DNA of 38,311 nucleotides, from contig NZ_VIKW01000039.1 of NCBI RefSeq assembly GCF_009711975.1, positions 1 to 38,311 of the forward strand, written 5' to 3'. Source of the DNA: Anabaena sp. UHCC 0204 (GTDB lineage Bacteria; Cyanobacteriota; Cyanobacteriia; Cyanobacteriales; Nostocaceae). The notes beneath the pieces were generated by a model, which saw only the letters and a program-made list of their open reading frames with translations, had not been told where the DNA came from and made no database searches. The translations under genes were made by a program, and so were the position numbers. Shown in pieces: positions 6,520 to 14,843 of the stretch (position 1 is the first letter of the stretch; each line of letters begins with the position of its first letter).

Positions 6520-8619
6520 TTAGTTAATACGTTCCACAATTAAATGATTTTGTTCATTTAACTGTGCTTTCCAATTAGGTTCAACTACAATTGTGCTGAT
6601 TTTCTCGACAATAATTGCAGCACCTTTTATAGAATCTCCAGGTTGTAAATCTTCTCGTCTATAAACTGGTGTATTATGCCATTTATCAGCCGTAAATATC
6701 TTGACATTTTCTACAGGTTTGGGTTTCTCTTTTAATGTTCTTTGCCGAATAATGACAGGTTCTTCAGGAGTATCCATTTTTTGCACAACTTCCACAGAAA
6801 TAGATTCTACAATTAAAGGTTTTTCTGTTTGTATAAAACCATATCTTAACCTATGTTCATTTTCAAACTGGTTTCGCATTTCTGCTACAGCTGTAAAAAA
6901 GTCAACTGTTAAAATTGAATTAGTTCCTGCATATTTCAAATTGACTTTATTAATTACCTCTAGTTGTAAATTACTATCCTCCTGGTTTAACTCTTTTTTT
7001 GCTGCAATTTCCAAATATTTAACTAACTGCTCTAATTCAGGAATTAATGTTGGAGTTAAATGTTTTTCGACTCCGGTAATTTTATTTGCTCTCACATCTG
7101 CTAAACCCATTCCATAAGCAGAAAGTACACCAGCAAAAGGATGTAAAAATATTTTTTTCATCCCTAAAGTATCAGCAATTAAACAAGCAACTTGTCCACC
7201 TGCACCACCAAAACAACATAGTGCATATTCACTAATATCATAACCTCGTTGGAGGCTAATTTTTTTAATCGCATTAGCCATATTTTCCACAGCAATACTA
7301 ATAAAACCTGCTGCTACTTGTTCAGGGTTTCTATTATTTTCGGTGAAAGATGCAATATTTTCAGCTAATTGTATAAATTTCTGATTTACTATTTTTTTAT
7401 CTAAGGGTAAATTACCTTCGTTACCAAAAACTGCGGGAAAATATTGGGGTTGAATTTTCCCTAACATGACGTTAGCATCTGTAACTGTTAATGGTCCACC
7501 ACGACGATAGGAAGCAGGACCAGGATTTGATCCAGCAGACTCTGGTCCTACACGATAGCTAGAACCATCAAAATATAAAATTGAACCACCTCCCGCAGCG
7601 ATGGTATTAATTGCTAAGACGGGAACTCGCATTCTTGCACCGGCAATTTCTGAGTCTAATTGTCTTTCATATTCTCCTTTAAAATGGGCAACATCTGTAC
7701 TTGTTCCTCCCATATCAAAGGTGATTATTAATTCAAAACCTGCTCTTTTACTGGTTTGTACTGCACCGACAATCCCCCCAGCCGGACCACTTAAAATGCT
7801 ATCTTTACCTTGAAATTTTTCGGCATCAGTTAATCCTCCATCAGATTTCATAAACATTAATTTTACATTTGGTAATTGACTAGCTACTTGGTTTACATAA
7901 CGACGAAGAATGGGAGTTAAATAGGCATCAACAACGGTGGTATCTCCTCGACTGACGAGTTTCATTAATGGACTAACTTGATGGGATACAGAAATTTGTG
8001 TAAAGCCAATTTCTTGAGCAATTTGGGCTATTTGTTGTTCGTGTTTGGGATAGCGATCGCTGTGCATAAACACAATGGCACAACTTCTAATTCCTGTATT
8101 ATAAACTGTTTGCAAATCATGTTTAACTTTTTCAGGATTTACTGATATTAATTCATGTCCATGAGCATCATATCTTTCATCTACTTCAATTACTTGTTCA
8201 TAAAGTATGGTAGGCAAAATAATCTGACGAGCAAAGATATTCGGACGATTTTGATAGCCAATTCGTAACGCATCTTTAAAGCCTTTGGTAATGATTAAAA
8301 CTACCCTGTCTCCATGTCTTTCTAACAGTGCATTTGTTGCTACTGTTGTTCCCATTTTCACTACCTCTATAGTTTGATAGGGAATAGGTTCATTAGCAGA
8401 AATACCGATAATATCCCGAATTCCTTGAATAACTGCATCTTGATATTGTTCAGGATTTTCTGAAAGTAATTTATAGACTATAATCCATTCTTGGTTAGGG
8501 AGAGGAATAATTAAAAAACGTTCTTGATGTTTTGAAAGTCTGTTTATTATTGTTTGATTATTAGTAACAGCAACTATATCTGTGAATGTGCCACCTCTGT
8601 CAGCAAAAATTTTCAGCAT
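6520..8619 (-). CDS. hyuA: hydantoinase A / 5-oxoprolinase alpha-type subunit
   Basis: A 699-residue HyuA-family protein of normal length. The N-terminal ATP-binding phosphate motif ADRGGTFTDIVAV (DRGGTFTD at residues 7-14) is intact; VVKMGTTVATNALLER, then FDMGGTSTDVAHF and AAGGGSILYFDG with VGPESAGSNPGPA follow in the expected order, and CCFGGAGGQVACLIAD in the C-terminal part. It couples ATP hydrolysis to ring opening together with HyuB. In many organisms, including eukaryotic OPLAH, the two are one polypeptide; here they are separate genes, hyuA first. Start ATG 8619 is preceded by AT-rich DNA without an obvious ribosome site. The small open frames on the other strand are shadows. Confidence 0.9.
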   Translation of the reverse strand: MLKIFADRGGTFTDIVAVTNNQTIINRLSKHQERFLIIPLPNQEWIIVYKLLSENPEQYQDAVIQGIRDIIGISANEPIPYQTIEVVKMGTTVATNALLERHGDRVVLIITKGFKDALRIGYQNRPNIFARQIILPTILYEQVIEVDERYDAHGHELISVNPEKVKHDLQTVYNTGIRSCAIVFMHSDRYPKHEQQIAQIAQEIGFTQISVSHQVSPLMKLVSRGDTTVVDAYLTPILRRYVNQVASQLPNVKLMFMKSDGGLTDAEKFQGKDSILSGPAGGIVGAVQTSKRAGFELIITFDMGGTSTDVAHFKGEYERQLDSEIAGARMRVPVLAINTIAAGGGSILYFDGSSYRVGPESAGSNPGPASYRRGGPLTVTDANVMLGKIQPQYFPAVFGNEGNLPLDKKIVNQKFIQLAENIASFTENNRNPEQVAAGFISIAVENMANAIKKISLQRGYDISEYALCCFGGAGGQVACLIADTLGMKKIFLHPFAGVLSAYGMGLADVRANKITGVEKHLTPTLIPELEQLVKYLEIAAKKELNQEDSNLQLEVINKVNLKYAGTNSILTVDFFTAVAEMRNQFENEHRLRYGFIQTEKPLIVESISVEVVQKMDTPEEPVIIRQRTLKEKPKPVENVKIFTADKWHNTPVYRREDLQPGDSIKGAAIIVEKISTIVVEPNWKAQLNEQNHLIVERIN

Positions 8620-8780
8620 TTTTCTATTTATTGGTGTTGGGCTAATAAATAGACTAACTGATAAATAGTATTTCTATTTCAATTCTGGAAAATTTGAACT
8701 ACAGATGTAAAAAATTAGTTATCTGATTCTGGGGATAAGTTAATCTATAAATATGGAAAGAATTTCTACAGATATAGTCA

Positions 8781-8802
8781 GGGGTACACCGAAGCATACC
8801 CC
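8781..8802 (-). terminator. hairpin after htrA with TTCG-type loop
   Basis: On the minus strand GGGGTA pairs with TACCCC; inside are two G-T wobbles and a C-G pair closing a TTCG tetraloop, a very stable 9-bp stem 15 nt after the htrA stop. The following bases are only moderately T-rich, so efficiency as a factor-independent terminator is uncertain. Confidence 0.55.
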
Positions 8803-8816
8803 ATACTCAAAAGTAA

Positions 8817-10028
8817 CTAAGAAATGTCTTTCAATTCAGCGGTACGGACTGAAAGCATTTGTGTTTGACTACCTCTTTGGACTTTTATTTGCAACATTTG
8901 ACCCAGGGTACTGTCTTCTACTACCCTTTGCAACTGTTCAGCACTGGTGATTGCTTTATTATCAATTTGGACAATCACATCTCCGCGACGAATACCCGCA
9001 GTTGCAGCAGGAGAGTTAGGGACAACCCGCATTACCAAAACACCTTTAACTTCAGGAATCGCAAACATAGAGTTGGGATCACTGTTATTTTGTTTTGCTA
9101 ATTCCGGTGTTAATGTTACCATTTGCACACCTAAATAAGGGTGAGCAACTTTGCCATCTCGTTGTAATTGTACGGCGATCGCTTTAGCTTTATCAATAGG
9201 AATTGCAAACCCAATCCCCATCGCATCTGCGCGAATTGCGGTATTAATCCCAATCACTTCTCCTAAACCATTTAGTAATGGTCCACCGGAGTTACCAGGG
9301 TTAATAGCTGCGTCAGTTTGAATGAAGTCTAAGCGTTTATCGCTGATACCAACTTGGGCGCTAGAACGTTTCAATGTGCTGACAATGCCCAAGGTGACGG
9401 TATTATCAAATCCTAACGGATTACCGACAGCGATCGCCCAGTCTCCTACCTGAACATTACTAGAAGAACCCAAAGGTGCAATAGGTAAATCATTACCAGC
9501 ATTTATTTTGACTACAGCCAAATCTGTAACCTCATCAATGCCTCTAACTTTACCTTCAAAAGTGCGACCATCTTTAAGACGGACTGTGACTTTATCAGCT
9601 TTATCAACTACGTGAGCATTGGTCAGAATTACTCCACTTTTATCGAGAATAAAACCAGAACCTAAACCCCGTAATTGTTCAGTTGGTGATTGTTGGGGAA
9701 AGCTATCACCAAAAAACCGCCGGAAAAATGGATCTTCCATTAAAGGATCATTTCGGCGAGTAATCGTTCGTTCTGTATCAATTCTGACTACTGCTGATCC
9801 CACACGATTCACCGCTGCTGTCACAAAACTACTACTACCAATGACAGATGTAGCCGGCAATGACTTTTGAGCAACTTTTGTTGATGACTCAGTGACAGGA
9901 GTTGGACCCGGTTCTGCTACTGAAGGTAATACCTGTAGAGAGGTAACAGTCAACATCACTCCCATAAAAATCGCTAAAACATGGGTACTGAGTTGTCGGA
10001 TAGACCGGGATAGTTTGGAAAATCGCAT
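8817..10028 (-). CDS. HtrA/Deg family serine protease with PDZ domain
   Basis: About 403 residues. Hydrophobic residues about 16-38 form a signal peptide or anchor with a VAEP-type end, placing the enzyme in the periplasm or on a membrane. The S1C trypsin-like domain has the full triad (numbered from ATG 10028): His139 in LTNAHVVD, Asp169 in VTDLAVVK, Ser247 in NPGNSGGPL. One C-terminal PDZ domain follows (YLGVQM to GIRRGDVIVQID). Cyanobacteria have three such proteases, HhoA, HhoB and HtrA, that act in envelope quality control; which of them this is cannot be told by eye. A GTG two codons upstream (10034) is an alternative start; ATG 10028 has TAGG 8 nt before it. It is divergent from the metal-sensor gene, 245 bp away. 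Confidence 0.92.
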   Translation of the reverse strand: MRFSKLSRSIRQLSTHVLAIFMGVMLTVTSLQVLPSVAEPGPTPVTESSTKVAQKSLPATSVIGSSSFVTAAVNRVGSAVVRIDTERTITRRNDPLMEDPFFRRFFGDSFPQQSPTEQLRGLGSGFILDKSGVILTNAHVVDKADKVTVRLKDGRTFEGKVRGIDEVTDLAVVKINAGNDLPIAPLGSSSNVQVGDWAIAVGNPLGFDNTVTLGIVSTLKRSSAQVGISDKRLDFIQTDAAINPGNSGGPLLNGLGEVIGINTAIRADAMGIGFAIPIDKAKAIAVQLQRDGKVAHPYLGVQMVTLTPELAKQNNSDPNSMFAIPEVKGVLVMRVVPNSPAATAGIRRGDVIVQIDNKAITSAEQLQRVVEDSTLGQMLQIKVQRGSQTQMLSVRTAELKDIS

Positions 10029-10273
10029 AATCACAACCTAATCTACAAGCCTAATTTTTACTGTTTCTTGATAAATCTATCTACACCTATTTTGACAGAT
10101 CCGATCAGGATTCTGGTTTATTGACATTTTCACTCAACTTTAAGTTTCTGGGATTTTACGGAATCTCTGATTCACTTAGGTGTAGAGCATATTTTTTCAT
10201 CTTCCCAGGCGATCGCTGGGTTAAAATATTAGTGAATGCCAAAATGCCAAAACAAATCTTAACATAATCACCC

Positions 10274-10642
10274 ATGAATGGAGCAAACCCACTAACTAGC
10301 GAATCTTCATCTACATCAGAGCAAGCAGAACACACACACCATCACCACCAAGCCGATTCTGCTCATCCTCATGTCCACAGTGAAGAATCTTTACGGCGGA
10401 TTATTAACCGACTTTCCCGTATAGAAGGACACGTTCGGGGCGTGAAAACTATGGTACAGCAAAATACCCCTTGTCCTGATGTATTATTACAAATTGCCGC
10501 TGTGCGTGGAGCATTAGATAAAGTAGCACGCATTGTCTTAGATGAACATTTAACCGAGTGTATTGCTAGAGCCGCCCAAGAGGGTAATATTGAGCTAGAA
10601 ATTGAACAACTCAAAGCCGCTTTAGATAGATTTTTACCTTAA
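10274..10642 (+). CDS. CsoR/RcnR-family metal-sensing repressor, InrS-like
   Basis: A 122-residue all-helical DUF156 repressor. The metal-ligand fingerprint is present with exact spacing: Cys67 (TPCPDVLLQIAAVRGAL), His92 and Cys96 (DEHLTEC), equal to the C-x24-H-x3-C arrangement of CsoR and of the Synechocystis nickel sensor InrS. The N-terminus has a histidine-rich stretch (HTHHHHQADSAHPHVH, residues 20-35) that could add ligands or buffer metal. RRIINRLSRIEGHVRGV is the usual helix 1. Metal (Ni, Cu or Co) cannot be fixed from this. No efflux gene is adjacent; menH starts 24 bp downstream, so the pair probably shares a transcript. No G/C-tract operator was recognised upstream. Confidence 0.88.
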   Translation: MNGANPLTSESSSTSEQAEHTHHHHQADSAHPHVHSEESLRRIINRLSRIEGHVRGVKTMVQQNTPCPDVLLQIAAVRGALDKVARIVLDEHLTECIARAAQEGNIELEIEQLKAALDRFLP

Positions 10643-10666
10643 TTTTTCACTGCTGGCTAACTGTTC

Positions 10667-11473
10667 ATGACTCTGAATCAATATCAATTTCACTATTCTT
10701 TAACTCATCACCCAAACAAACCAATAATTCTGTTTTTACATGGTTTTATGGGTAATATTCATGAATTTAATGAAGTCATCGAATTACTAAATGATGATTT
10801 CTCCTATCTCATTCTTGATTTACCAGGACATGGTAAAACTCAGATTTTAGGTGATGATGAATGTTATCAAATGGCATCTACAGCCCAAGCTATTATTAAC
10901 TTATTAGATGAATTAAGAATTGACCAATGTTTTTTAATTGGTTATTCCATGGGGGGAAGATTAGCTTTATATCTTTCCCTCCATTTTCCCCAGCGATTCA
11001 TTAAAGTTATTTTAGAATCTGCTTCTCCAGGTTTAGCAACAGAAGCAGAACAATTAGCTAGAATCAAAAGTGATATTCAAATAGCTAGAAAATTAACCCG
11101 AATAATCAGTAAAGATGATTTTTATAACTTTCTCAATAATTGGTATCAACAGCCAATCTTTGGAAATATCAAAAATCATCCTCAATACCAATCTATGATA
11201 GAGACTAGATTAGCAAATCATCCTTTAAATTTAGTCAAATCATTGCAGTTTATGGGAACAGGTTCTCAACCTTGTTTATGGGAACTGTTACCTAAGAATA
11301 CTATTCCTATCTTATTAATAGTTGGTGAAAAAGATGAAAAATTTATTGATATTAATATATTAATAAATGAGAAATGTAACTGTACTAAATTACAAATAAT
11401 TCCTCAAGTTGGACATAATATTCATTTAGAAAATACTTTAGAATTTGTTCAGAATATTCAAAGCTTTTTCTGA
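10667..11473 (+). CDS. menH: MenH-type alpha/beta hydrolase (SHCHC synthase)
   Basis: A 268-residue alpha/beta hydrolase. Oxyanion-side motif ILFLHGFMGN (HGFMG is typical of MenH), nucleophile elbow GYSMGGR with Ser94, acid Asp223 in VGEKDEKF and His250 in VGHNIHLENT. MenH removes pyruvate to form 2-succinyl-6-hydroxy-2,4-cyclohexadiene-1-carboxylate in the menaquinone/phylloquinone pathway; cyanobacteria need this for the photosystem I quinone. No other men gene lies in the window. It follows the metal sensor by 24 bp. Alpha/beta hydrolases are hard to tell apart by eye, but HGFMG, the Ser elbow and LESASPGL together support MenH. Confidence 0.8.
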   Translation: MTLNQYQFHYSLTHHPNKPIILFLHGFMGNIHEFNEVIELLNDDFSYLILDLPGHGKTQILGDDECYQMASTAQAIINLLDELRIDQCFLIGYSMGGRLALYLSLHFPQRFIKVILESASPGLATEAEQLARIKSDIQIARKLTRIISKDDFYNFLNNWYQQPIFGNIKNHPQYQSMIETRLANHPLNLVKSLQFMGTGSQPCLWELLPKNTIPILLIVGEKDEKFIDINILINEKCNCTKLQIIPQVGHNIHLENTLEFVQNIQSFF

Positions 11474-11489
11474 TAAATGCCATTTCTTC

Positions 11490-11557
11490 GTCTAACGAGG
11501 TAGAATAAGAAAGAATTAACCGCAGATGAACGCAGATAATTTTGTACCTCGTTAGAC
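11490..11557. repeat. 68-bp element with perfect 13-bp terminal inverted repeats
   Basis: GTCTAACGAGGTA (11490-11502) and TACCTCGTTAGAC (11545-11557) enclose AACCGCAGATGAACGCAGAT. Degenerate copies occur at about 15350-15417 (opposite orientation), 18499-18570 and 31060-31100. It has no coding capacity and lies between convergent menH and ftsE. Confidence 0.7.
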
Positions 11558-11643
11558 TAGTTCAGAGGGAACAGAAAAAACTCATGTTGAAAAACATCTT
11601 TTTTTTGACTGAGCTTTCAACTGGTGCAACTAAAGTTTCTTAT

Positions 11644-11699
11644 CTGTTCCCTGTTCCCTATTCCCTATTCCCTATTCCCTATTCCCTCTTCCCTCTTCC
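11644..11699. repeat. heptamer tandem repeat (STRR type)
   Basis: Eight units of the pattern CT(G/A/C)TTCC in perfect 7-nt register (2 CTGTTCC, 4 CTATTCC, 2 CTCTTCC), followed by a T-run. Short tandem heptamers of this kind are typical of heterocystous cyanobacteria. Confidence 0.85.
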
Positions 11700-11712
11700 C
11701 TTTTTTTTGTAA

Positions 11713-12450
11713 CTATTTTCGATATAATTTCCCATCTTTAACTTGCACCACTGGATAATTACAGCGTCTGACTAACTGCTCATCATGGGTAGTGATAATC
11801 ACCGTTGCACCAAAGGAATTTAACTTTTGAAAGATTTGAATTACTTGCCAAGAATTATCAGGATCAAGATTTCCCGTAGGTTCATCTGCTAATAATAAAG
11901 GTGGTGTTCCGACAATTGCTCGCGCAATACTTACTCGTTGCTGTTCACCCCCAGAAAGTTGATCAGGAAATCGGTCAGCTTTAGATAATAAACCCACCAA
12001 TTTTAAAGTTGGTTCTAAACGACGTTGAATTTCTTTGCGGGTATAACCTTGTGCTTGCAATACAAAAGTTACATTTTCCGCGACTGTGCGCTGGGGAATG
12101 AGTTTATAATCTTGAAAAACAATCCCAATGCGCCGACGCAATAATGATAAATTATAGCTTTCTAAAGTAGCGACATTAATATCATCAACTATTACTTCTC
12201 CTTGGGTAGGTAATTCCGCACCATATAGCATTTTTAGAAGTGTGGATTTACCAGAACCACTAGCACCTGTAATAAATAAAAATTCTCCCTTTTTGACTTG
12301 GAGATTGACATCAAGTAAAGCGTGATGGCTATTATGAGGATAAGTTTTAGAAACAGAATGCAACTCTACCATTGTCCCAGTTTGACTTTGAGTTGTTTCC
12401 TCTTGACTATGAACTTTTTCAGTATTTCCCATGCTGGTGAATATTGGCAT
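11713..12450 (-). CDS. ftsE: FtsE-like ABC transporter ATP-binding protein
   Basis: A 245-residue ABC ATPase with Walker [10 protein letters not shown] (62-70), Q-loop VFQDYKLIP, signature [14 protein letters not shown] (from 165), Walker B LLLADEPT with catalytic Glu190, and switch His in TTHDEQ. The FtsE-like traits are the [17 protein letters not shown] region and the overall short length. FtsE pairs with the membrane protein FtsX to control septal peptidoglycan hydrolases. ftsX is not adjacent here. The first 26 residues precede the conserved [12 protein letters not shown] and are Q/T/S-rich; Met27 (12372) is a plausible alternative start. A GTTGGGT/ACCCAAC hairpin lies just upstream. An ATPase of another lipoprotein-type exporter is the main alternative. 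Confidence 0.8.
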   Translation of the reverse strand: MPIFTSMGNTEKVHSQEETTQSQTGTMVELHSVSKTYPHNSHHALLDVNLQVKKGEFLFITGASGSGKSTLLKMLYGAELPTQGEVIVDDINVATLESYNLSLLRRRIGIVFQDYKLIPQRTVAENVTFVLQAQGYTRKEIQRRLEPTLKLVGLLSKADRFPDQLSGGEQQRVSIARAIVGTPPLLLADEPTGNLDPDNSWQVIQIFQKLNSFGATVIITTHDEQLVRRCNYPVVQVKDGKLYRK

Positions 12451-12470
12451 AGTTATAAGGATTTTGGTAG

Positions 12471-12498
12471 GTTGGGTTAAGCGACAGCGCCACCCAAC
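12471..12498. repeat. GTTGGGT..ACCCAAC palindromic repeat
   Basis: GTTGGGT (12471-12477) pairs with ACCCAAC (12492-12498) around TAAGCGACAGCGCC, a palindromic unit of a kind common in cyanobacterial spacers. It sits 20 bp upstream of the ftsE start and would form a hairpin in that leader. Confidence 0.6.
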
Positions 12499-12540
12499 AA
12501 ATGCTTATAAATGTTGGTTTTCCTAAATTGAATCTTTAAA

Positions 12541-12606
12541 ACTCTTACCTTTGCGTCTTTGCGCCTTTGCGTGAGACTAAAATTCATACCGTTAATCAGC
12601 AACGCC
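12541..12606. repeat. partial copy of the GGCGTTGCTGAT-ended element
   Basis: Contains CTTTGCGTCTTTGCGCC and ends in ATCAGCAACGCC, the same right end as the 3931-4066 element. Its internal CTTTGCGTCTTTGCGCC is the uninterrupted form of the sequence that carries a 45-nt insertion at 15518. Confidence 0.6.
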
Positions 12607-12617
12607 GACTTTTTTAA

Positions 12618-13367
12618 CTATTCACATCTTACAGTCCAACGATAAACTAAAGATTTTAAGGCAAATTCTGGTAAAGCTAACATCCGTCGCCACCGCCAAG
12701 GTTCTTGATATAATCTATAGAGCCATTCTAAATTATTATTTGCTAACCAACCCGGAGCGCGTGTTTTTGTTCCTGACCAAATATCAAAACTACCACCAAC
12801 ACCTACCCAAATTGAATGGGGACATAAATGGCGGTTTTGAGCAATCCATAATTCTTGACGTGGTACTCCCAAACCAACAAATATCACCTGTGGCTGTAGT
12901 TGAGTGAGAGTTTGTAATAACTGTTGTTCTTCTTCTGGAAAATGATAACCAGAATGTGTACCTAATATTTGTAACTGGGGAAGTTGTTTTTGCCATAAAT
13001 CTGCTGCTTTAGCGGCTACTCCCGGTGCGCCCCCATAGAAAAATATAGAAGCAGATTTTTTTTGTTGAGATACTACTTGTAAAAGATTTTCTGCTAATTC
13101 AATTCCTGGAAAGCGTTGTACATCTTGTCCTAATAAATATTGTAAATACAGAACAACTCCTGCTCCATCAGGAATTACTAATTCAGCATTTTGAATTACC
13201 TTTGATAGAGCGGGATTACGCTCTGCTTGCATGGTCATTTCTGCATTGAGCGTAACGACATGAGTTCCTTTCTCTTCTCTTAAACAATCTAGTAACCAGT
13301 CGGGATAATTTTTCATTATATGAACTGGTAAACCCAATACAGAAAACGCCTTAGGCAATTCAAACAT
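12618..13367 (-). CDS. WecB/TagA/CpsF family glycosyltransferase (GT26)
   Basis: A 249-residue GT26 enzyme. Family motifs in order: HVVTLNAEMTMQA (about 36-48), ELVIPDGAGVVL with the conserved Asp67, FFYGGAPGVAAKAA nucleotide-binding turn, VIFVGLGVPRQELWIAQN and VGVGGSFDIWSGTKTRAP, then a basic/aromatic C-terminal helix (EWLYRLYQEPWRWRRM) that helps bind the membrane. These enzymes add N-acetylmannosamine or a related sugar to a lipid-linked acceptor during wall or exopolysaccharide synthesis. No polysaccharide cluster surrounds it. A 16-bp palindrome lies about 110 bp upstream of its start. Donor and acceptor are not predictable from the sequence. Confidence 0.88.
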   Translation of the reverse strand: MFELPKAFSVLGLPVHIMKNYPDWLLDCLREEKGTHVVTLNAEMTMQAERNPALSKVIQNAELVIPDGAGVVLYLQYLLGQDVQRFPGIELAENLLQVVSQQKKSASIFFYGGAPGVAAKAADLWQKQLPQLQILGTHSGYHFPEEEQQLLQTLTQLQPQVIFVGLGVPRQELWIAQNRHLCPHSIWVGVGGSFDIWSGTKTRAPGWLANNNLEWLYRLYQEPWRWRRMLALPEFALKSLVYRWTVRCE

Positions 13368-13474
13368 AGTCTATTTAAAATTAAACTTAGAGGAAGTTTT
13401 ATGAGTTTTAGTTTACCAAATTTTTTCCTCAATGGATGATTTAAATTTCCTATTGATTATGGTGGTGATTTCTG

Positions 13475-13490
13475 ATATACTTAAGTATAT
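13475..13490. promoter_or_regulatory. 16-bp perfect palindrome, possible operator
   Basis: ATATACTTAAGTATAT is a perfect palindrome inside a longer imperfect one (CTGATA at the left, TATCAG at the right). It lies upstream of the GT26 gene and after the stop of the preceding minus-strand gene. It could be a dimer binding site; being AT-only at its edges it may also be chance. Confidence 0.35.
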
Positions 13491-13517
13491 ATTATCAGTG
13501 AATATACTGTCTAATTA

Positions 13518-14123
13518 TTAGGGCCGAAGATCCTCTGGACGATCAATATCCGCTAAAGGTTGCAGATAACCTATTGATAAATTCAATTTCTGGGCTTTTT
13601 CTACTGTTTTTGGGAATACTTGAGCCGTACCCCAATGAATATTCGTAAATAATTCTGGTATTGGTGGTTGTAAGCCTATTAAATAATAACCACCGTCTAG
13701 GGCTGGTCCTAATACGAGATTGCAAATCCGTAGTTGCTCAAAAGCTGTTGCTAAAACTTGGGAATTAACACCAGGACAATCTGTACCAATGATAATGGCT
13801 TGTTCTACATTTTGATTAAACGCACTTATAAGCGATCGCTCCATTCTTTCCCCTAAATCTCCCTCACCTTGAAATTGATATACTAAATCATTCCCTAACC
13901 AGTCTTGCATTTTTTCCAAATCACCACCTGTAAACCGTACTTCTACGGATACTTTGGTCATTTTTTGCAATTCTTTCACCTGAGAAATAGTATATTCAGT
14001 CATCTGCTTGTGCAAATTAGCAGCACCAACATCACCCAAAGCCGGGATAAGCCGGGTTTTTGTCTTTCCTGGTTCTGGATAACGGGTAAAAATAATTAGG
14101 TGTTGTTTTGGTGAAGTAATCAT
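13518..14123 (-). CDS. TIGR04282 (DUF2064) glycosyltransferase
   Basis: A 201-residue protein of GT-A-like fold: LIIFTRYPEPGKTKTRLIPALG at the N-terminus (nucleotide-sugar loop with PGKTKTRL), IIIGTDCPGV with the metal-binding Asp, LGPALDGGYYLIGL, and LADIDRPEDL at the end. The family was named for arsenosugar biosynthesis neighbourhoods, but no arsS or arsM is nearby, so that substrate is not supported here. Its start overlaps the rsmE stop by 4 bp (ATGA-type overlap), so the two are translationally coupled. Full length for the family. Confidence 0.85.
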   Translation of the reverse strand: MITSPKQHLIIFTRYPEPGKTKTRLIPALGDVGAANLHKQMTEYTISQVKELQKMTKVSVEVRFTGGDLEKMQDWLGNDLVYQFQGEGDLGERMERSLISAFNQNVEQAIIIGTDCPGVNSQVLATAFEQLRICNLVLGPALDGGYYLIGLQPPIPELFTNIHWGTAQVFPKTVEKAQKLNLSIGYLQPLADIDRPEDLRP

Positions 14124-14824
14124 TCAAAATTCGCTGCTATTAAAGATACCGCAACTATAGGCGCTGTAACTGCACGAAGAATGCGACGACCCAGAGAAAT
14201 AGGTGCAAATCCTGATTTTACAGCTATTTCTATTTCTTGATCTGTCCATCCTCCTTCAGGACCAATAGCGATCATAATATCATTGGCGGTGTTATTAATT
14301 ACCTGGTTTAAATGGGGAAAATTACCACGGGCTTCACACAGATAACGGTGAGCAGCGATACTTTCCTTGACAGCGGTATTAAACGCTACAGGTTCTAAAA
14401 TCGTAGGGACAAAAGCCCGTTCTGATTGTTCAGCCGCTTCTGAGGCTATGCGTCGCCAGCGTTCTAGTTTTTGGGGACTGGGATTTAATAAGGTGCGATC
14501 GCTCAAAACAGGTAAAATACAATTTACTCCCAATTCTGTACAACACCGGACAATCTCATCAAATCCATTTCCTTTCGGTAATGCCATCATTAAGGTGATA
14601 GATACAGGTAACTCTGTTTTCACCTCAAGTAGTTCTAAAACCTGTCCTTGTTCCCCTTGTACCTGCGCTAACCACCATTTACCCATACCATCCATAGCAA
14701 TAAATTTATCATCATCTCGCAACCGCAACACCCGCAGCAAATAATGTTGTTGTTGGGGTGTTAATAAAAGTTGGGTGGCTTGGAGTTGATTGGGATTAAT
14801 AGTAATGCGTTGGAGTTGAGACAT
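14120..14824 (-). CDS. rsmE: 16S rRNA (uracil(1498)-N(3))-methyltransferase
   Basis: A 234-residue SPOUT methyltransferase. The N-terminal PUA-like domain includes QQHYLLRVLRLRDDDKF; the knot domain has LMMALPKGNGFDEIVRCCTELGV, SDRTLLNPSPQKLERWRRIASEAAEQSER and the SAM-binding GPEGGWTDQEIE and LGRRILRAVTAP. Many bacterial RsmE have RTETA or RAETA at the last motif; RAVTA here drops the acidic residue. Whether this is a lineage norm cannot be judged from one sequence. It methylates U1498 of 16S rRNA. It is first of a pair with the TIGR04282 gene, overlapping by 4 bp, and starts 19 bp after the DUF29 stop, so all three may be one transcript. Confidence 0.9.
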   Translation of the reverse strand: MSQLQRITINPNQLQATQLLLTPQQQHYLLRVLRLRDDDKFIAMDGMGKWWLAQVQGEQGQVLELLEVKTELPVSITLMMALPKGNGFDEIVRCCTELGVNCILPVLSDRTLLNPSPQKLERWRRIASEAAEQSERAFVPTILEPVAFNTAVKESIAAHRYLCEARGNFPHLNQVINNTANDIMIAIGPEGGWTDQEIEIAVKSGFAPISLGRRILRAVTAPIVAVSLIAANFE

Positions 14825-14843
14825 AATGTGTCAGCATCAGGAT

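Noticed and set aside
6701-7117. 138-codon plus-strand frame inside hyuA
   Set aside because: Serine- and threonine-rich antisense shadow of an intact conserved gene.
6344-8619. hyuA and hyuB as one frameshifted fused oxoprolinase
   Set aside because: Each has a normal start, stop and family length, with 176 bp of repeats between; separate subunits are common.
8753-9138. Small plus-strand frames over the htrA 3' end
   Set aside because: They are antisense to a well-supported gene, rich in rare residues, and resemble no family.
11644-11699. Possible CRISPR-like array in the C-rich tandem repeats (also 15655-15696)
   Set aside because: The period is 7 nt with no spacers and there are no cas genes; these are STRR heptamers.
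13518-14123. Arsenosugar biosynthesis locus
   Set aside because: Only the TIGR04282 glycosyltransferase is present; no arsM or arsS in the window.
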